A stretch of 64,000 bases of DNA, taken from Blastocystis hominis. Lineage: Eukaryota > Sar > Bigyra > Opalinata > Blastocystidae. Shown here piece after piece: positions 23,182-34,970 of this stretch; position 1 is the first letter of the stretch; each line of letters opens with the position of its first letter. The notes beneath the pieces were generated by a model, which was not told the origin of the DNA, searched no databases, and saw only the letters and a list, made by a program, of their open reading frames with translations. A program made the translations under genes and the position numbers. Where the stretch lies: NCBI RefSeq assembly GCF_000151665.1, contig NW_013171838.1, positions 633,001 through 697,000 of the forward strand. The letters run 5' to 3'.

Positions 23182-24116
23182 ATGAAATATGAACATATAA
23201 ACCAGTTGGACAAGCATAATGAAGAGAGTTCTGATTATAGTACCGATCAGGTGATATGTCCCATGGACTATATTCAAGACCCTCTAACATTTACAGACCC
23301 CCTTCAATGGTACGAGATATTGAGTTTATTTCTATCTAAGGGACGCTGACCTATGTGATCGATATGTTGGTATTGAATTGGATTCCCTCAGTACCCAAGG
23401 AAACTCTATTAATAGCGATTCTATTAGAATACTGGATCAGGAGTTGGAGAGCAGTTCCCTTCTTCCAGTAAAGTCTTCACTCCACGATTCTTTTCACTCT
23501 CGCAAAAAGAGAAGTCATGCAAAGTCCTCCTATCCCACCAAGTCACAGTTGAAAAAATGTAGTAATAAGGTGTACAATCCGTTTTTTGGCTGTTTCATGT
23601 CACCCATTCCTTGCAAAGTTGTATCGCATAATAAGTCCGGCGTTGCTATTTCATCCGATTCAAACATTTCACAAACCGGAATCCAAAAGGATATCATCAC
23701 TAGTATCAAAGAAATATTCGAATGTCCTATGGATTTGAAGGTTATAGTTCATATCCCGCCCATGTACACTACTCGGAAGCGATGGACCTTGCAGCAAGAA
23801 CTAGAACTGCTCCGCCTATCTAAGCAGTATAATATGGACTGGAAACTAGTATCACAGAGTTGGCTCTTGTTAAGGTACGTTATCTATAGATATGTCAACC
23901 CATTTTTCACCAACAGAATGCTACACCTATTACAATACGTATTTGGTACAGAGTATTAATCTTGGCTACTGGTCCAAAAGGGAGGTTCTAAAGCTCCTGG
24001 AAATGTATCAGTTGAAGAAAACGCAGAGCGAACTTTTGAATTGTTTGAAGGACCATGACCAATTTCAGATTTCCTCTATGATAGATATCTTAAAGACAGT
24101 TGACATGCCATTATAA
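23182..24116 (+). CDS. Myb/SANT-domain protein
   Basis: Three exons: 23182-23309, 23341-23858, 23890-24116; introns of 31 bp each; 290 aa. The C-terminal third holds tandem Myb-like repeats: KRWTLQQELELLRLSKQYN with MDWKLVSQNM and PTECYTYYNTYLV, then GYWSKREVLKLLEMYQ. The second donor (23859) was chosen because it restores the spacing between the Trp of repeat one and the PTECY helix. The N-terminal 170 residues are Ser- and Lys-rich without a recognised domain. Such proteins usually bind DNA (transcription or snRNA-gene factors); the target is unknown. Moderately AT-rich. A TGTTTGTT motif follows at 24157-24164; the gene converges on NPRL3. Confidence 0.68.
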
Positions 24117-24156
24117 TTTTGCTTTCTGATTTGCATTTTCTTAGTTTTTTTAAACT

Positions 24157-24164
24157 TGTTTGTT
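24157..24164 (+). terminator. TGTTTGTT motif of the Myb gene
   Basis: Exact octamer 40 bp past the stop at 24114-24116. Confidence 0.55.
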
Positions 24165-24318
24165 CGGATACTAGAATCTGAGGATCATTCTCAACTGGCA
24201 AGAGTTGGATTGTCGCAGGTGTATCGCCCGAACAGGCTGAAGTGATTTTCATTATGTCTTCCGTTAAGATATTGCAGAAGAGCACACAGGTTCGCAAAAG
24301 TAATCAAATGAATATTCC

Positions 24319-24326
24319 AACAAACA
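24319..24326 (-). terminator. TGTTTGTT motif of the NPRL3 gene
   Basis: Exact minus-strand octamer 9 bp past the TGA at 24336-24338. No gene was found in the roughly 150 bp between this and the Myb motif. Confidence 0.6.
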
Positions 24327-24335
24327 TAACAATGA

Positions 24336-26312
24336 TCACAGATTACTAACCACATAATACACATAAAAATGCTTTGGATCCTCCCGAACCATATCCCAAA
24401 ACGTACATTCTGGAATTGCCAGTTTATAGCAGATTTCCTCCACGCAATAATGATCTTTCATCAGTGGCTTGCATTTCTCCAGCAATTCCTTATGATACAC
24501 GACCTTCGTTTCTCCCAGCGGTTTGTAGATTCCAAGTCCAGGATTCGGCGATCCTTCTTTGATTAGCCGCGCCAAATGCTCTCTGGAACGGTCCCCCATG
24601 CCTTCTGCAGAGATGGTGGCCGCGCTCAACGACTCGGGAATCTCTAGGAAGCTTTCGTGACAGCGGAAAAGCAGCGGATAATACGTTGTGTTCCGCAAGG
24701 ACTTCGGAATGGAGAGAAAATCGGGATTTTCCCCGCGAATCAGCTGGGAATCGGCGTACGAAGGGGCGGTGGAGACGCTGCTCAAGGTCTGGCTGCTGAC
24801 GCAGTACTTGTAGTGAGTGTCTGGTGATGAGGAACGGCATGCAGGAAGGTACTGGTGTATTCATCCTCATCGTGGGTGTCTTCTTCATCGCGTGTTTTGT
24901 GGAGTTTGGAGCTGGGAGGGAACTCTCTGTACTGGCAATGCACAGCGACAGGAACGATGAATCGCTTCTGCATGAGATAGAGCTACGCTAAGAAGCGAGA
25001 ACTATAAAAAAACGATCGCGTTGTAGATCTGCAATTCTTCCGCAGATGCGGAGGTGTAGGGTGTGTAAGCAAGCTTAAAGTGCGGAAACACGGCTTTCAA
25101 ACTGGGCGCGTTGCTAAAGATCGCGAGAATGTGAAGAAGCGAGCCAAGCTCGCCAAATCTCGCTTTGAATTCATTGTTTCGTGCTGAAAGGTGCTCGGTG
25201 GGAAGGTTTGGAGCGACCTGGAATAGAAGACAGGCGAGAGAGAATGAATACTGTGAAACACGTGCGATGTGTAATGCAAATGATAATGGTGGCCATGTTG
25301 GCTTCTTGCAGATTGAGCGCCACTTCGAAGATTTTCTCGATGGGAACGTCGAGCTCGACACTCATCGCTTCGAACGAGAGAAACGGAGAAGCGAGCGCGA
25401 CGAATTTCGCGAGGAAGGAGCTTTCGGATTCTTTGGCCGCTTGTGTGTAAAAGTGGGGAGGATAGAAGAGCAGGATGGAATTGTACAGCTCGATCGTCTC
25501 TTTCGTGATCGGCTCTGTCGATGTGTAGAACTGGATGGTCGATTTGGGCTTGTGTCGACTGGGGAGCGTGAAGCGAAAGGGGATCGTGTTGTTGATGGTC
25601 AGCGAGCAGTAGTGGAAGCGATTCATCTCGTGGTAGAACTGAGAGAGTTCGCGAGCCAGTTGCGAAACCTCCAGTTGTTTGTTCAAAACGTATTGCTCTA
25701 GGGTGAAAAAAGAGGAGACAGAACGAACCGGGAGCACATTCCTTTCGATGCTTCACTCCTTTGTTCTCGTTGAGCACGTTACACAGAATGTTTTTCTCCT
25801 TGGTCAGATAACCAGAACGGACCTCTTCCCTGAGTAGACACTGGGAGAGCTGCAAATTAGAGGGCCGAAAAGGAAAGACGTATGTAGTACAATCCTCGAA
25901 GGACTTCATTGAGAACGATTCGTTCACGACAGTATTGTTAACAAGCAAAACAAGCGCAAACGCAGAGGTCTCTCCCGTGGGTGTTTCCTTTTTGTTTTCT
26001 ATACAACGAGGAATCATGGATAGGTTGTTTCCAAACGAAACGACGATATTCTGAGCGATCGATAGTGGATTAAATAGTTGCGCAAATCGCTTCCATCCGG
26101 AATAGTCTCCTTGTGTATGAAAGAGCGGGGTTACTTCCGGACCGCAAAATAAAATTGGATATCGAAACACAAGTCTATTTCGTGAATTGTAAGAGGGGAA
26201 ACGCACAATTGTCCATTTACACTATCTGTTGAGACCTAGAAGATAGTGAATGTTTGAGAATTCGTACCAGAGCAACTCCATAGATTGGCTTGCTTTCCAA
26301 CTTAAAAGCCAT
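24336..26312 (-). CDS. NPRL3: NPRL3/NPR3-like GATOR1 subunit
   Basis: GATOR1 inhibits TORC1 when amino acids are scarce. Seven exons: 26268-26312, 26207-26235, 25729-26174, 25252-25697, 25014-25217, 24853-24982, 24336-24820; introns 31-34 bp; 594 aa. The first two splices give VSTDSVNGQLLVFRYPI, close to the opening strand of NPRL3 (VSSGS...KLLFRYPF). The middle has LASPFLSFEAMSVELDVPIE followed by IFEVALNLQEANMATIII, the helix-turn-helix region of NPRL3, then HLSARNNEFKARFGEL and ILAIFSNAPSL. The C-terminus resembles the winged-helix end (CVEEICYKLAIPECTFWDMV). A partner NPRL2 is not in the window. Divergent from the secreted-protein gene, 164 bp between ATGs. Confidence 0.78.
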
Positions 26313-26476
26313 TTGAGTTTTATTGAAAAAGAGCGGAATCTTGGGAACTCCAAAAATTCGGCCTTCCTTCAGTGTCCCGTTTTTTATGTCCCCTAATATG
26401 ATCTGAAAAATTATAGAGACTGGGCCCTCTTTTGAAACGTTGATAGTCTAAATAGATAAAGCTAGATAAACTAGAA

Positions 26477-29400
26477 ATGTCTCGATTTCTTGTGTTGTTT
26501 AGTGTGCTAGTTGCATATGTCTATTGTTATCAGACAAGTAGGCTGTTTTAGAGCGTTGTCACCTGCGTAGTGAATAGTCCGCTAACAGCGTTCTCGTCTT
26601 GTCAAGACGTGCTAGTTAAGGACCCTATGGCGGCAGATGGTTATTACTATATCAATAACTATGACTCTGTGTATTTTGTAGCTTTCTCTATTAATTTTTA
26701 GCGAGCCATATCTCACTCTGTGTATCATGTCTGTTAATGGAGGTGGTTGGACGCTGTTTTACAAGAACAGTGCAGATTCTGAAGAGGGGCCGTCTTATGC
26801 TTCCATGCTTGAAGCTGCGGTTGGTTTCCTCAGCGAGGACTCTGACTTTTCCGATACTGAAGTTGTGGGAGTGTCTCCACACCTCGGCTTGAACCCGATT
26901 TCTTTGATGGCCATGGTAGTCGGCGACAGCGAGAAGAAGTTCTCCGCTGTATATTTTGAAAACGAGGATGTTGCGGAATCTGTGATCGATCTTTCGGATT
27001 TGATCGTCGGCTGCAACACCTACAACCAGCAGTTCAAGCTTGTCGAAACGTACTTCCTGTCTCGTTCCCATCTCACCTCTAGCGGCAAGGAAGACTTTAC
27101 ATTCTCTCAGTTTGGCTACAACAACGGTACGATTAATTTCCGCAGCTGTGAGATCGACGGCGACGTGGCTGCCAGCGATGCTTGGCTCGGCGACGTCCAC
27201 TCGACCGGTCCGAACCGCGTTCTGAGCTGCGGAGGTTTGGAGGGCACGCACTGCGCGTATTTCCTTCGAGAAAGTTCGTTGCCTGGCGGGGTGTCGATCG
27301 TAGAGGTGAATCTGGACGGTCCTGGCGACGAGTGCATGTGCCGTGCGGCCGGAGGCAACAACATGGTGTGGCCTGCGACGCGCTGCGGCGAGACGCGCGT
27401 GATTTCCTGCTTCGACGATGCGGACGAGGGCATGCTGACGCGTACCTGCGGCGCCGATGGTCGATGGAGCGACTACATTCAGGGCAACTGCACCTGCGCG
27501 GAGACGCTGGAGTTCGATACCACGTGGCCTGCGACGGGCGGAGGCGAGACGGCGCACGTGAAGTGCGTGAACAGCGACGTGCGGACGCGCGACCGACTCT
27601 GCTTGATGAACGGAGAGTGGGATGACGCGATGACTGGCGGCTGCTGGTGCGTCGCTGGCGAGTTCCGGAGCATCCAGTGGGAAGAAACGGAGGGCGGCCG
27701 AGAGGCTGAGCATGTGTGCGACTATGGAGCCGTCGGCGAGTCCTATCACCGATTCTGCGGAGTGGACGGAGGCTGGTCGGCCGAGGTGACTGGCTCGTGC
27801 CGATGCCCCGAAGTCGAAGAGGAGGGCGAGACCTGGTTTGAAGCGGAGCCGCTGACCACGCAGCAGGTGACGTGCAGCCCCAACTCGGTGGGCACTTCCA
27901 TGAACCGCACCTGCTCGATCTACGGCAGCTGGGAGCGCATTCAGGGCAACTGCGACTGTCCGGAGGAGGAAGTGGACGGCGTGCTGTGGCCGCAGACTGC
28001 CGCGGGCATCACGGCGTACGTGAGCTGCGCGGCCGACGCGATCGGCACGCCCTCGACGCGCGTGTGCATGCCTGGCGGCTCGTGGGGCCCGATCCACGAG
28101 GGAAGCTGCTCGTGCCCGGAGGAGGACTGGACGAATTACGCGGGCACGCACTACCAATTCATCGAGACGCCTGCGGGAAGCACGGTGATCATGGACTGCG
28201 CGAAGGGCATCGAGGGCTCGATCTCGCGCGTGTGCGGACTGTTCGGCGTGTGGGAGGAGCCACAAGGCTGCCACGAAGACGTGTACTGCCCCGAGGAGAC
28301 TGTGGGCGTGCTGCACTTCAACGAGACGCTGGGCGGAACGACGGTGATGTACATGTGCCACGGAAACAGCAGCATGTCGTATGGCCGTCTGTGCGGCGTG
28401 AACGGCGTGTGGAGCGACGTGATTGGATACTGCGAGTGCCCCTACGAGGAGGACGAGCAAGGCAACGAATGGCCGGTTACGCGAGGCAACGAGACCTATT
28501 CGCAGCAATGCGATGAGGGCTACAAGGGCACGGTGAGCCGAAGCTGCAGCTTCTTCGGCGAATGGGTGGAGATCGAGAACACGTGCGAGCGCTACATGTG
28601 TCCCGCGGAGGAGCTGGACGGCGTGCAATGGCCGGAGACGCCGAGTCTGCAGAGCGCGGTGATTCCGTGCAACCAGACGGGCGAGGGTCTGCGCCGATTC
28701 TGCAACGCGATGGGCCAGTGGGAGACGGTGACGGGCGGCTGCACCTGCGCGAGCGAGGAGGTGGACGGCTATGTGTATCCCGAGACGCAGGGAGGCGAGA
28801 CGGCGACGGTGAACTGCTCGATGGAAGGCTACATGGGCGTGATGCTGCGAACCTGCACGATGCTGGGCGTCTGGGAGGCGCCGGAGAACAACTGCCATCA
28901 GCTGTCCTGCAAGGGCGAAGTGTTCGAGAGCATCAGCTGGCCGGACACGCCGGTGGGCACCACGGCGCGCGTGAACTGCTCGTCGTCCTCGGAGGGCTAC
29001 AACGAGCGGAGCTGCTCGATCAACGGCGAGTGGTCGTCGGTCATCAGCGGTCCCGGCTGCTGGTGCGACATGACGACGGTGGAAGTGAACGGACAGACCT
29101 ACGTGTTCAATTCGAAGAAGTACGACGAGAATCCGGAGATCATCGGATGCGGCCCCTTGTACGACGGTACGATCAGCTATATGTGCCAGCGCTCGGGAGC
29201 CTGGAGCGATCTGGACGTGCAGTGCACGCGCGTCCACTGCGCGTACGAGACCTTCAACGGACTGTCGTTCCCCGAGACCGACAGCAACACCACGCGCCAC
29301 CTGCCTTGCGACAGCGGCGCGGTGGGCGAGGGCTACTACCGCTTCTGCACGCAGAGCGGACAGTGGGAGGACTACTACACGGGATCGTGCAGCTGCCCTG

Positions 29401-32399
29401 AGGACGAGCTCCGCCACACCGACGGCCATCTCTACAACTTCGCGCAGACCGTGGGAGGCGAGGTGGTCTCGCAGGTGTGCGCGGGCGATCTCGCTGGCTC
29501 TGTCTCGCGCACCTGCTCGCTGTTCGGAACCTGGCAGGCGCTGCGCGGCGAGTGCACGCAGCTGCAGTGCCCCGAGGAAGTGTACCAGAACTACCACTGG
29601 CCGCTGACGAACTCCTCGACGCTGCGCTCGTTCCCCTGCAGCAACTATCAGACGGGTAGCGTGACGCGAATGTGCCACGCGTCGGGTGTCTGGGAGGAGC
29701 CCGTGTTCAACTGCCAAGAGAAGGTGTGCCAGAACGTGACGATCACGACGTACGACGGAGGCATCATCAAGCTGGTGTTCGATGTGTCGCTGGACACGAA
29801 TCTCGATGTCACCATCGTGCCGTACTCTTCGGAGGAGATCAAGATTCTCACCCACGGAAGAGTCGTGCAGATTAGCGGTCTGAAGCCGAACGTGGCGTAC
29901 TCGTTGTTCGTGAGCTACTGCTCGGACCCGAGCCTCACGGAGTGCACGGACTCGTGCATGCTCAGCAACATCTACTACCGCCAGACCTGCGATACGATGC
30001 AGCCTCCCGACGTGGTGGACATCCGAGAGAACGCGAGCGACCGAACGATCGAGTTCTCGTCGCGCTTCCCGACGTGCCCCGGCGAGGCGCAGAAGCTCGA
30101 GGTGAAGATGAAGTGCACGGAGCAGTGCGGGTCGATGGACACGGAGATTGTCCGAACCTTCGACTGCTCCAGCCTGGGCGGCTGCATCGCCGGCGAGCGC
30201 GCGGAGTTCTCGCTCACGGGCGAGTTCCCCACGAACGCGCTGTTCGAGGTGCAGCAGCGCCTGCTGTACAGCGCCGACTCGGTGGACTTGACGCCGTTCT
30301 CGTCGCTGCGCGCCTTCCGCATCCGCGACCTGATGCGTCCGAACTACCTCACGCCGACCCTGGAGTACATCAACTCGCAGATGGTGCGTCTGTACCTGGG
30401 CGACATCGCGATGGGCAGCGTGGCGTACAGCAAGCACGAGATCTACATCTACAAGAAGCTGACGGGCACGCGCCGCCGTCTGGTGGACTCGCTGTTCAGC
30501 ATCGTGAAGCTCTGTCCGCTGGGCAACACCGTGTGTGACGAGACCTACACGGACGTGGTGGTGGAGCCTGGCTACACCTTCTCCTTCTCCATCTACTCCT
30601 ACATGATGGTGGGCAACCGCAAGACGGTGAGCGTCGCCTCGATCGACGTGGCGCTCCTTCCTCCCTTCAGTATGACCGTCACGCCGGGCGACTACTTCAT
30701 CCTCGTGAGTTTGGGCAACGCTCTCTACCCGCTCTCCGGCACGTGCAGCTTCATCTCGCAGAAGCTGGCCTCGCAGAAGCTGGTGAGCGTGGAGCTGCCC
30801 AAGCTGGAGTCGATGGATGTGGTGGCGACGGGACTGTGGCCGAACTCCGAGTACACGGTGACCTGCGCCCTGCACGACGAGCTGGGTCTTGAGAACCGAC
30901 AGACCTTCACCGTGATGACCAAGGAAGTCTTCCTGCCCACGCTGAGCCTGACGCTCATCTCGAACACGAACTACGACGTGAATGTGCGCGCCCTGGTGAA
31001 CAAGCCGGTCGCGTTGTACTGCAAGGTGTCCGATCTGCAGACCATTCCTTCCAAGGAGGAGCTGAAGATCTATGGAACCTACTTCAACGTGCAGACGCTG
31101 ACGGGCTTCGACGTGTCGCTGCAGCTGCTGACCACCTACGACTCGGCCTACCGCGTGACCTGCGTCGCGGAGGACACCAACGGAAACAGCGCGTTGGAGA
31201 CGCTGGAGGTGACCTCGAAGCCCGAGGAGTTCAAGCCGGAGCTGATCAGCCGCTATCCCGAGCTGGACGCCGTGAACGTGGCTCCGATGGTGGCCATGCG
31301 ATTGACCTTCAAGTACCCCGTGGTCGTGAACAACTGCACGTCCTGCTTCTTCATGCTCCACAACATGAAGCAGCACACCACCACCAACATTTACGCTCCC
31401 TACTTCTCGGTGAACGGCTCGTCGATTCTCTTCAACACGCGCCAGCTCGATTCGCTGACCGAGTATCGCCTCGAAGCCTCCACCTACAAGCTCATCGAGG
31501 ACGCCTACACCGGCGTGCTGTTCACTCCCGAAGAGGACTACCTGCTCCGCTTCACCATCCGCGAGTACGTCCCCATCGACGGCGACATCGTGTGGCCCAA
31601 CGCCACCGCGCCGTTCCCTGTCAACGGCACGATCCGCGTCGAGTTCCCCACGTCGTACCTCTTCCTCAACGAAGGCTCGGTCTCGCTGAACGCGCTCTCC
31701 ATCGCCGCCGACGACCAGTGTCTCCAGATCCTCCACCCCGACGCGTCCTCCACCGTGCTGCTGATCCCCGTCGAGGACTGCGTCGGCATTCTCCGCGCGG
31801 ACACGTCCTACGTGCTCTCCTTCCCCGAGGGCTTCCTCCGCGCGCGCGACTACATGCGAACCAACCGGATGACCCGCGTGTTCCAGACGGAAAACAGTAG
31901 GGATTGTGGACTTAGCTCAGCCGTAGAGTCGCTCCCGCCGCGCATGGTGGACTCGTTCCCGCCGCACCTCGAAGAAGTCCCCATGGACGTGCCCATCAAG
32001 CTGTACTTCAACCAGCCGGTCCTGCCGGGCGATGGCTTCCTGTTCGTGAGCGAGTACAGCAACGACCAGTACACGAACAGCTACAATCTGCCGGCCAGCA
32101 AGGCCTCGTTCGGCGGGTCGTTCCCCTACGAAGTGGCGTGGAGCGCCTCGCTGTTCTCGCTGAAGCCCTCGCATCGCTACGTGGTGTCGTGGAGCCAGGG
32201 ACTGGTGACCAGTGCTTCGGGATTGGAGATTGCCGCGTCGACGGCTGCGGAGACCGTGGAGTTCTGGACGGACGTGAGCGGATGCTCCGCTGATTTCATC
32301 GCGGAGAGGATCTCGGGAACCTTCCAGTGCTTGTACGAGGACGGCAAGTGTGTTTGCAGAGAGTGGAACGTGGAGGCCATGACGCAGAAGAAGTATTAA
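26477..32399 (+). CDS. Very large secreted modular protein: fibrinogen-like plus 15 cysteine modules
   Basis: Probable secreted adhesin or matrix protein, 1952 aa. Exons 26477-26537, 26571-26670, 26702-32399. Signal peptide MSRFLVLFSVLVAYVYC. Residues about 25-230 look like a fibrinogen C-terminal-type domain (SCQDVLVKDP, GGGWTLFYKN). Then fifteen modules of about 50 residues follow the pattern W-P-x-T ... C ... G ... R-x-C ... G-x-W ... C-x-C (for example CPEEEVDGVLWPQTAAG and RVCMPGGSWGPIHEGSC), reminiscent of hormone-receptor-motif or CCP modules. The C-terminal 900 residues are beta-sandwich-like: a fibronectin-III-like stretch (ISGLKPNVAYSLFVSYC) and two Ig-like blocks of the VNVAPMVAMRLTFKYPV and VPMDVPIKLYFNQPV kind. 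No transmembrane helix or GPI signal. The last exon is 5.7 kb without an intron, unlike its neighbours. Confidence 0.72.
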
Positions 32400-32448
32400 A
32401 AGGCTCTTTGGATTTTGTTGATGTGTTGTGTTCATTATAAGGATGGTG

Positions 32449-32463
32449 TGTTTGTGGAAAACA
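32449..32463. terminator. 15-bp bidirectional 3'-end element
   Basis: TGTTTGTGGAAAACA: on the plus strand TGTTTGTG for the secreted-protein gene, on the minus strand TGTTTTCC for the EDR2-like gene. Same length and layout as the element at 12204-12218. Confidence 0.5.
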
Positions 32464-32465
32464 GA

Positions 32466-34732
32466 ATACGAGGAGGGGGAGGTTGGCTGCTTGGAAGGCG
32501 CGGAAAGAGGCTTGGCTTCGCTGAGAGAGAGTCGATAGCAGCGAAAGCCTGCGAGAACGCGCTCTGGAAGTTCGTCGGAGGATTCGCCTTGGAGCACGAA
32601 GCCTAGTTCAATCACCATATCATCGCTAGAGAAGAGAAACTTGCACAGATTGCGAGCCACGCTGCTGCTGTCCATATTGTAATCACACTCAAAGTATGGC
32701 ACTGGAGATGTTCCCTAGATCACCACGATCGAGCGATCCCTACACGATAATAGCGGCTTTCTCCCTTCTTTCCTATCAAACAGGGAGTCATTCCCACCAT
32801 CTTTTTGATCAGATAACTTCCTTCCACGATGTGAGGCAGTAATTTGAATCGCTCATTTCGCCACTGATCGGATTCGTCTAAGAAGCGATGAAGCAGTTTG
32901 CTGGCGCCCTCTTCTTGGCTCTTGGGTACTCCGAAATAGCTCACCACGCTGATAAATCCGTTGATCTGCAGATTCACTACCATTACACACTCGATCGCTG
33001 AGAAATCGACTTCTTTCATTCGATTTAACGCACTCTCAGGATACAGAGCGATGTGATCGATTCGCTGATTGGACCGGAACAAATCCATACAAAGCATTGG
33101 ACACAGACACGAAGCGGACTGCACTTTCTCGTGCGATGTCATATAGGTTGTACTGCGAACCTTCCAAACAGAGGCGTCCACTTCGCCCCAACATCGAATC
33201 TACGAGATAAAGCCATATTGGTTTGAGGAACGTACTTTATCGGAAGATTGAGACAGATGTTGAACAGTATTTGAAATGAAAGGGTAGTGGATGGAGGGAG
33301 GGGTTGTCGCTGGTTCTTGTGCCTCATTCACTTCATTTTCTTTGGGACTGCTGGATGGTTTTTCCACTCCATTGTTTTGCGTTTGCCGGATCTGATCGAT
33401 CAGATTGTGAATATGATAGCGAGGAATCTGATTGACCATATCGCGCAGTCCAGGAAAGGCGGCAATCATTTGTGCCACGTAGATTTCTGTGAAATAGGAG
33501 GTTAAGGCAACGTTTCCACAGGGGGAAATCGACCAGAGAACGCTGATTCGAGTCGTGTCCATGTCGACAGCTTCAATTCGAAAGCCCAGCTCTATTTCTC
33601 ACTGTGAATAGCGATTCTGTACGCATTTCTCCACGCACCATCCATGGCTGCATTCCACAAGATGGGTGCTTTATAGAGGAAAGCATGATGTAGTAAGTGT
33701 TGAGTTCGGAATCATAGTTGTAATGCAGATGAACACAATATTCGCGCATACGACTACGAAATTTGCTAGGATTTAACCCTGAGCACTGAAAAAACCATGG
33801 GAAATTCAATAAGTCGACAGGCTTATAAACTAGGTGAAGGACGCGGTTGTTCTGATCTTTCTTCTCGATTTCTTTGGCATTCATAAAGAGGGGATCCCAA
33901 AGAGGTCGAGCCACAGTGAAGTCGAGTAGGAACAGTGCAACGTATTCCATTCCGAGAGTGATCGAGAAAGTCATCATGCGATAGGAATGAAACGTTGTCT
34001 GCTTCTAACCAGTTAGAACCATGCTTTGCTTTCACTTCGTTGACTGTAAAGTAAAGACAACCATTTGAGCACTGATCGAGCGTGCTCGGCAATGTGGGAG
34101 TGTGCAGAATGTACGACATCTACACGAGAAAACGGGAAAGTGCTGTACTTCTTGCATACTGATTGGGATTGCCGATGATTGGATGCTGCTACTCAACGTG
34201 TAGTCATCTGCATCGTGTATACTACTAGCGATGGAAGTGGATGTTGAGGTGGAAGAGGAGGTGGCATAGTCTGAAAAAAGATTCAATCAACGCGAATACT
34301 TCCTGACTCGATTAACTGATCAGGATTGTCTTCTTGTAAGCAACTTATCTCATATCGCAAAGCCGAAATCCAGTACTTGGCCTGTATATTCACTCCTCTT
34401 ACTATGTTGATACTTTATTGTTTTCAGCAGCCAACCAGAGAATTCGCTTCTTCTGATCGAACAAAGAGAACTGGTGACAATCGGTGTCATCATCATAGTC
34501 AACCACTTGGTGGAAAGCAGAGAGCTTTATCACCTGTTTCGGTTTCTACATTGGGAAAGTCGATAGGAGGCTACATTATCGCGAAGATTGCGGTAATACT
34601 CCAGTTGACCACACTTCAGAACGAAATAACGCTTTTTCCTACAATCTTATTTGCTTTTGCAATGTGCGACCATGGCTTCGTGATGTCTACCTTTTTCAGG
34701 AGCCATCCCTGAGTAACATTTGACATCTGCAT
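32466..34732 (-). CDS. PH-START-DUF1336 protein (EDR2-like), stop codon apparently made by polyadenylation
   Basis: Lipid-transfer-type protein like plant ENHANCED DISEASE RESISTANCE 2. Ten exons: 34671-34732, 34575-34638, 34414-34545, 34300-34381, 34149-34270, 34036-34119, 33624-34004, 33236-33592, 32744-33199, about 32466-32714; introns 29-36 bp; about 662 aa. PH domain: TQGWLLKK, KPWKKRYFVLKCGQLEYY, FDQKKRILWLAAE. START domain about 150-350: MEYVALFLLDFTVARPLWDP, LVYKPVDLL, RISVLWSISPCGNV. DUF1336 from 429: CWGEVDASVWKVR, LLHRFLDESDQWRNERFKLL, HIVEGSYLIKKMVG, MDSSSVARNL, LQGESSDELPERVL. No stop is encoded: the frame runs on into the antisense of the neighbouring gene. Cleavage after T at 32468 would give TCG-UAA. 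The start Met is tentative. Confidence 0.82.
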
Positions 34733-34970
34733 TTCGAGCTGATATTCTGTGAGACAATCCACGTCGAAGCTGTCAATCAAGCCAAACAAGGAGTGTATTT
34801 TGGTTCTGTTTCCCGCGGGAATTGATTCCTATTTTGCTGCTGATAATCTGCATTTTTGTGTTTGGAGGTCTTCTGGAGGGTTCGGATTGATATGAAATGG
34901 CTATGGAGACACATTGGATTGTTCCCTCCAAAAATGAATAATGTTTTGTTTGTACAACAAACCTCATCTG

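Noticed and set aside
24076-24297. A 73-codon minus-strand frame between the Myb and NPRL3 genes
   Set aside because: It overlaps the Myb 3' exon and both 3'-end motifs, has no family resemblance and no plausible splice partners.
26691-31736. A 1681-codon open frame on the minus strand, antisense to the secreted protein
   Set aside because: It is a by-product of high GC and codon bias: composition is dominated by Arg, His, Ala and Val with no domain, while the plus strand encodes a clear signal peptide and cysteine modules. Similar shadows occur opposite RPAP1 and the PTEN-like gene.
31917-32465. Continuation of the EDR2-like frame into the neighbouring gene as real coding sequence
   Set aside because: DUF1336 is complete before this point, and the extension is antisense to a well-supported exon; the open frame reflects the GC-rich antisense strand.
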